Shown in pieces: positions 63,556 to 64,000 of a stretch of DNA of 64,000 nt. Under the pieces are notes generated by a model. The model made no database searches and was not told the origin of the DNA. It worked only from the letters and a program-made list of their open reading frames with translations. This DNA is from Muricoccus harenae (GTDB taxonomy: Bacteria; Pseudomonadota; Alphaproteobacteria; Acetobacterales; Acetobacteraceae): positions 248,001-312,000 of the forward strand of contig NZ_WWDL01000001.1 in the NCBI RefSeq assembly GCF_009848505.1, read 5' to 3'. Numbering within the stretch: the stretch's first letter is position 1; each line of letters opens with the position of its first letter. The translations under genes and the position numbers were made by a program.

Positions 63556-64000
63556 CTAGCCCGCGGTGATCTTCGCCTCACGGATCACCGTCGCCCAGCG
63601 CGCATAGTCCCGCGCCACGAGCTGGCCGAAGGCTTCCGGCGTGGTGGGAGTGGGCGTCATGCCCTGAGCCTTCAGCGCCTCAGCGGTGGCGGGCTCGGCC
63701 AGCCAGGTGTTGAGCTCGGCGTTCAGCCTGCGCACCAGCGGCTCCGGCAGGCCGGCCGGGCCGAGAAGCCCATACCAGAGATCGGCCTGCACGCCGGGGA
63801 AGCCAGCCTCCGCCAGGGTCGGGACATCGGGGGCGGAAGCGGCGCGCGTCTCGCTGCCCACCGCCAGCATCCGGATCTGTCCGGCCTGGACCAGGGGCAG
63901 GGCGGTGTGCACGGGCAGGAACATCGCCGCCACGCGCTTGCCCAGCAGGTCCTGGATGGCCGGCGCCGAGCCGCGATAGGGAATATGGGTCAGCTCCACC
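63556..64000 (-). CDS. Tripartite tricarboxylate (Bug) receptor, 5' part cut by window edge
   Basis: The last 148 or so residues of a Bug receptor. Visible segments: ELTHIPYRGSAPAIQDLLGK, RVAAMFLPVHTALPLVQAGQ, IRMLAVGSETRAASAPDVPT, LAEAGFPGVQADLWYGLLGP and an ordinary helical C-terminus. The N-terminal half lies beyond the window. The next downstream feature on this strand is the 16-bp repeat array and the MarR gene. It is the third Bug receptor in 14 kb. Confidence 0.88.
   Translation of the reverse strand, partial: VELTHIPYRGSAPAIQDLLGKRVAAMFLPVHTALPLVQAGQIRMLAVGSETRAASAPDVPTLAEAGFPGVQADLWYGLLGPAGLPEPLVRRLNAELNTWLAEPATAEALKAQGMTPTPTTPEAFGQLVARDYARWATVIREAKITAG

Overview
The window is high-GC DNA (roughly 70% by eye) with dense, short-spaced genes, frequent GTG/TTG starts and many GTGA/ATGA stop-start overlaps. 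The gene content points to an alphaproteobacterium, most likely an Acetobacteraceae member near Roseomonas: three tripartite-tricarboxylate (Bug) receptors without membrane partners, an alphaproteobacterial DUF1285-Nudix-DUF6111-CCA block, a MoxR-DUF58-DUF4159 block, an unsplit cytochrome bc1 operon and a Che3-like chemosensory operon. That placement is inference from gene content. The window looks chromosomal. I see no transposase, integrase, phage gene, CRISPR array, rRNA or tRNA. The first and last genes run off the edges.

Layout. 1-6.5 kb: a truncated multi-PAS sensor, haem A synthase, a glycosyltransferase coupled to a VTT membrane protein, two tandem paralogous lipoproteins, an IalB-like secreted protein and an aldo/keto reductase. 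6.5-9 kb: a stand-alone receiver protein behind an EcfG-like promoter, then aspartate dehydrogenase and a 2-hydroxyacid dehydrogenase that converge on a shared hairpin. 9-16.4 kb: two related P-loop GTPases, one divergent from a membrane protein with which it shares start-codon bases, the other the last gene of a TakP-type TRAP transporter operon; between them lie a DUF1330 protein and a protein that looks papain/transglutaminase-like. 16.9-28.3 kb: an eight-gene chemosensory operon on the minus strand (cheW-cheR.TPR-cheW-mcp-cheA.REC-cheB-REC.REC.HK-REC.PAS.HK.REC).

28.4-34.8 kb holds secreted and envelope proteins: an ankyrin protein, a lipoprotein, a PiuC/YbiX-type Fe(II)/2-oxoglutarate hydroxylase, and an unknown low-complexity exported protein coupled to a di-haem peroxidase that carries a C-terminal cupredoxin domain; then an M20 deacylase. 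34.9-47.7 kb holds the MoxR/DUF58/DUF4159/amidotransferase-like operon, divergent from the DUF1285-Nudix-DUF6111-CCA series, followed by DoxX, an ABC exporter and a HutD-like protein. 47.7-55.3 kb: a tyrosine phosphatase, two tiny hydrophilic proteins behind an EcfG-like promoter, a divergent Nramp homologue, a Bug receptor, hemF and petABC. 55.5-64 kb: an O-methyltransferase, a GAF-GGDEF-EAL protein, MTA phosphorylase, a PcaB/ASL-family lyase with its Bug receptor and divergent GntR regulator around a palindromic operator, a MarR regulator preceded by eight 16-bp tandem repeats, and a truncated Bug receptor.

The strongest candidates for something less described are the Che3-like operon with two terminal kinases, the peroxidase-cupredoxin fusion with its unknown partner, the paired GTPases with degenerate G4 motifs, and the papain-like protein at 11.7-12.35 kb. 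All functions are read from sequence motifs only. No database search was possible.
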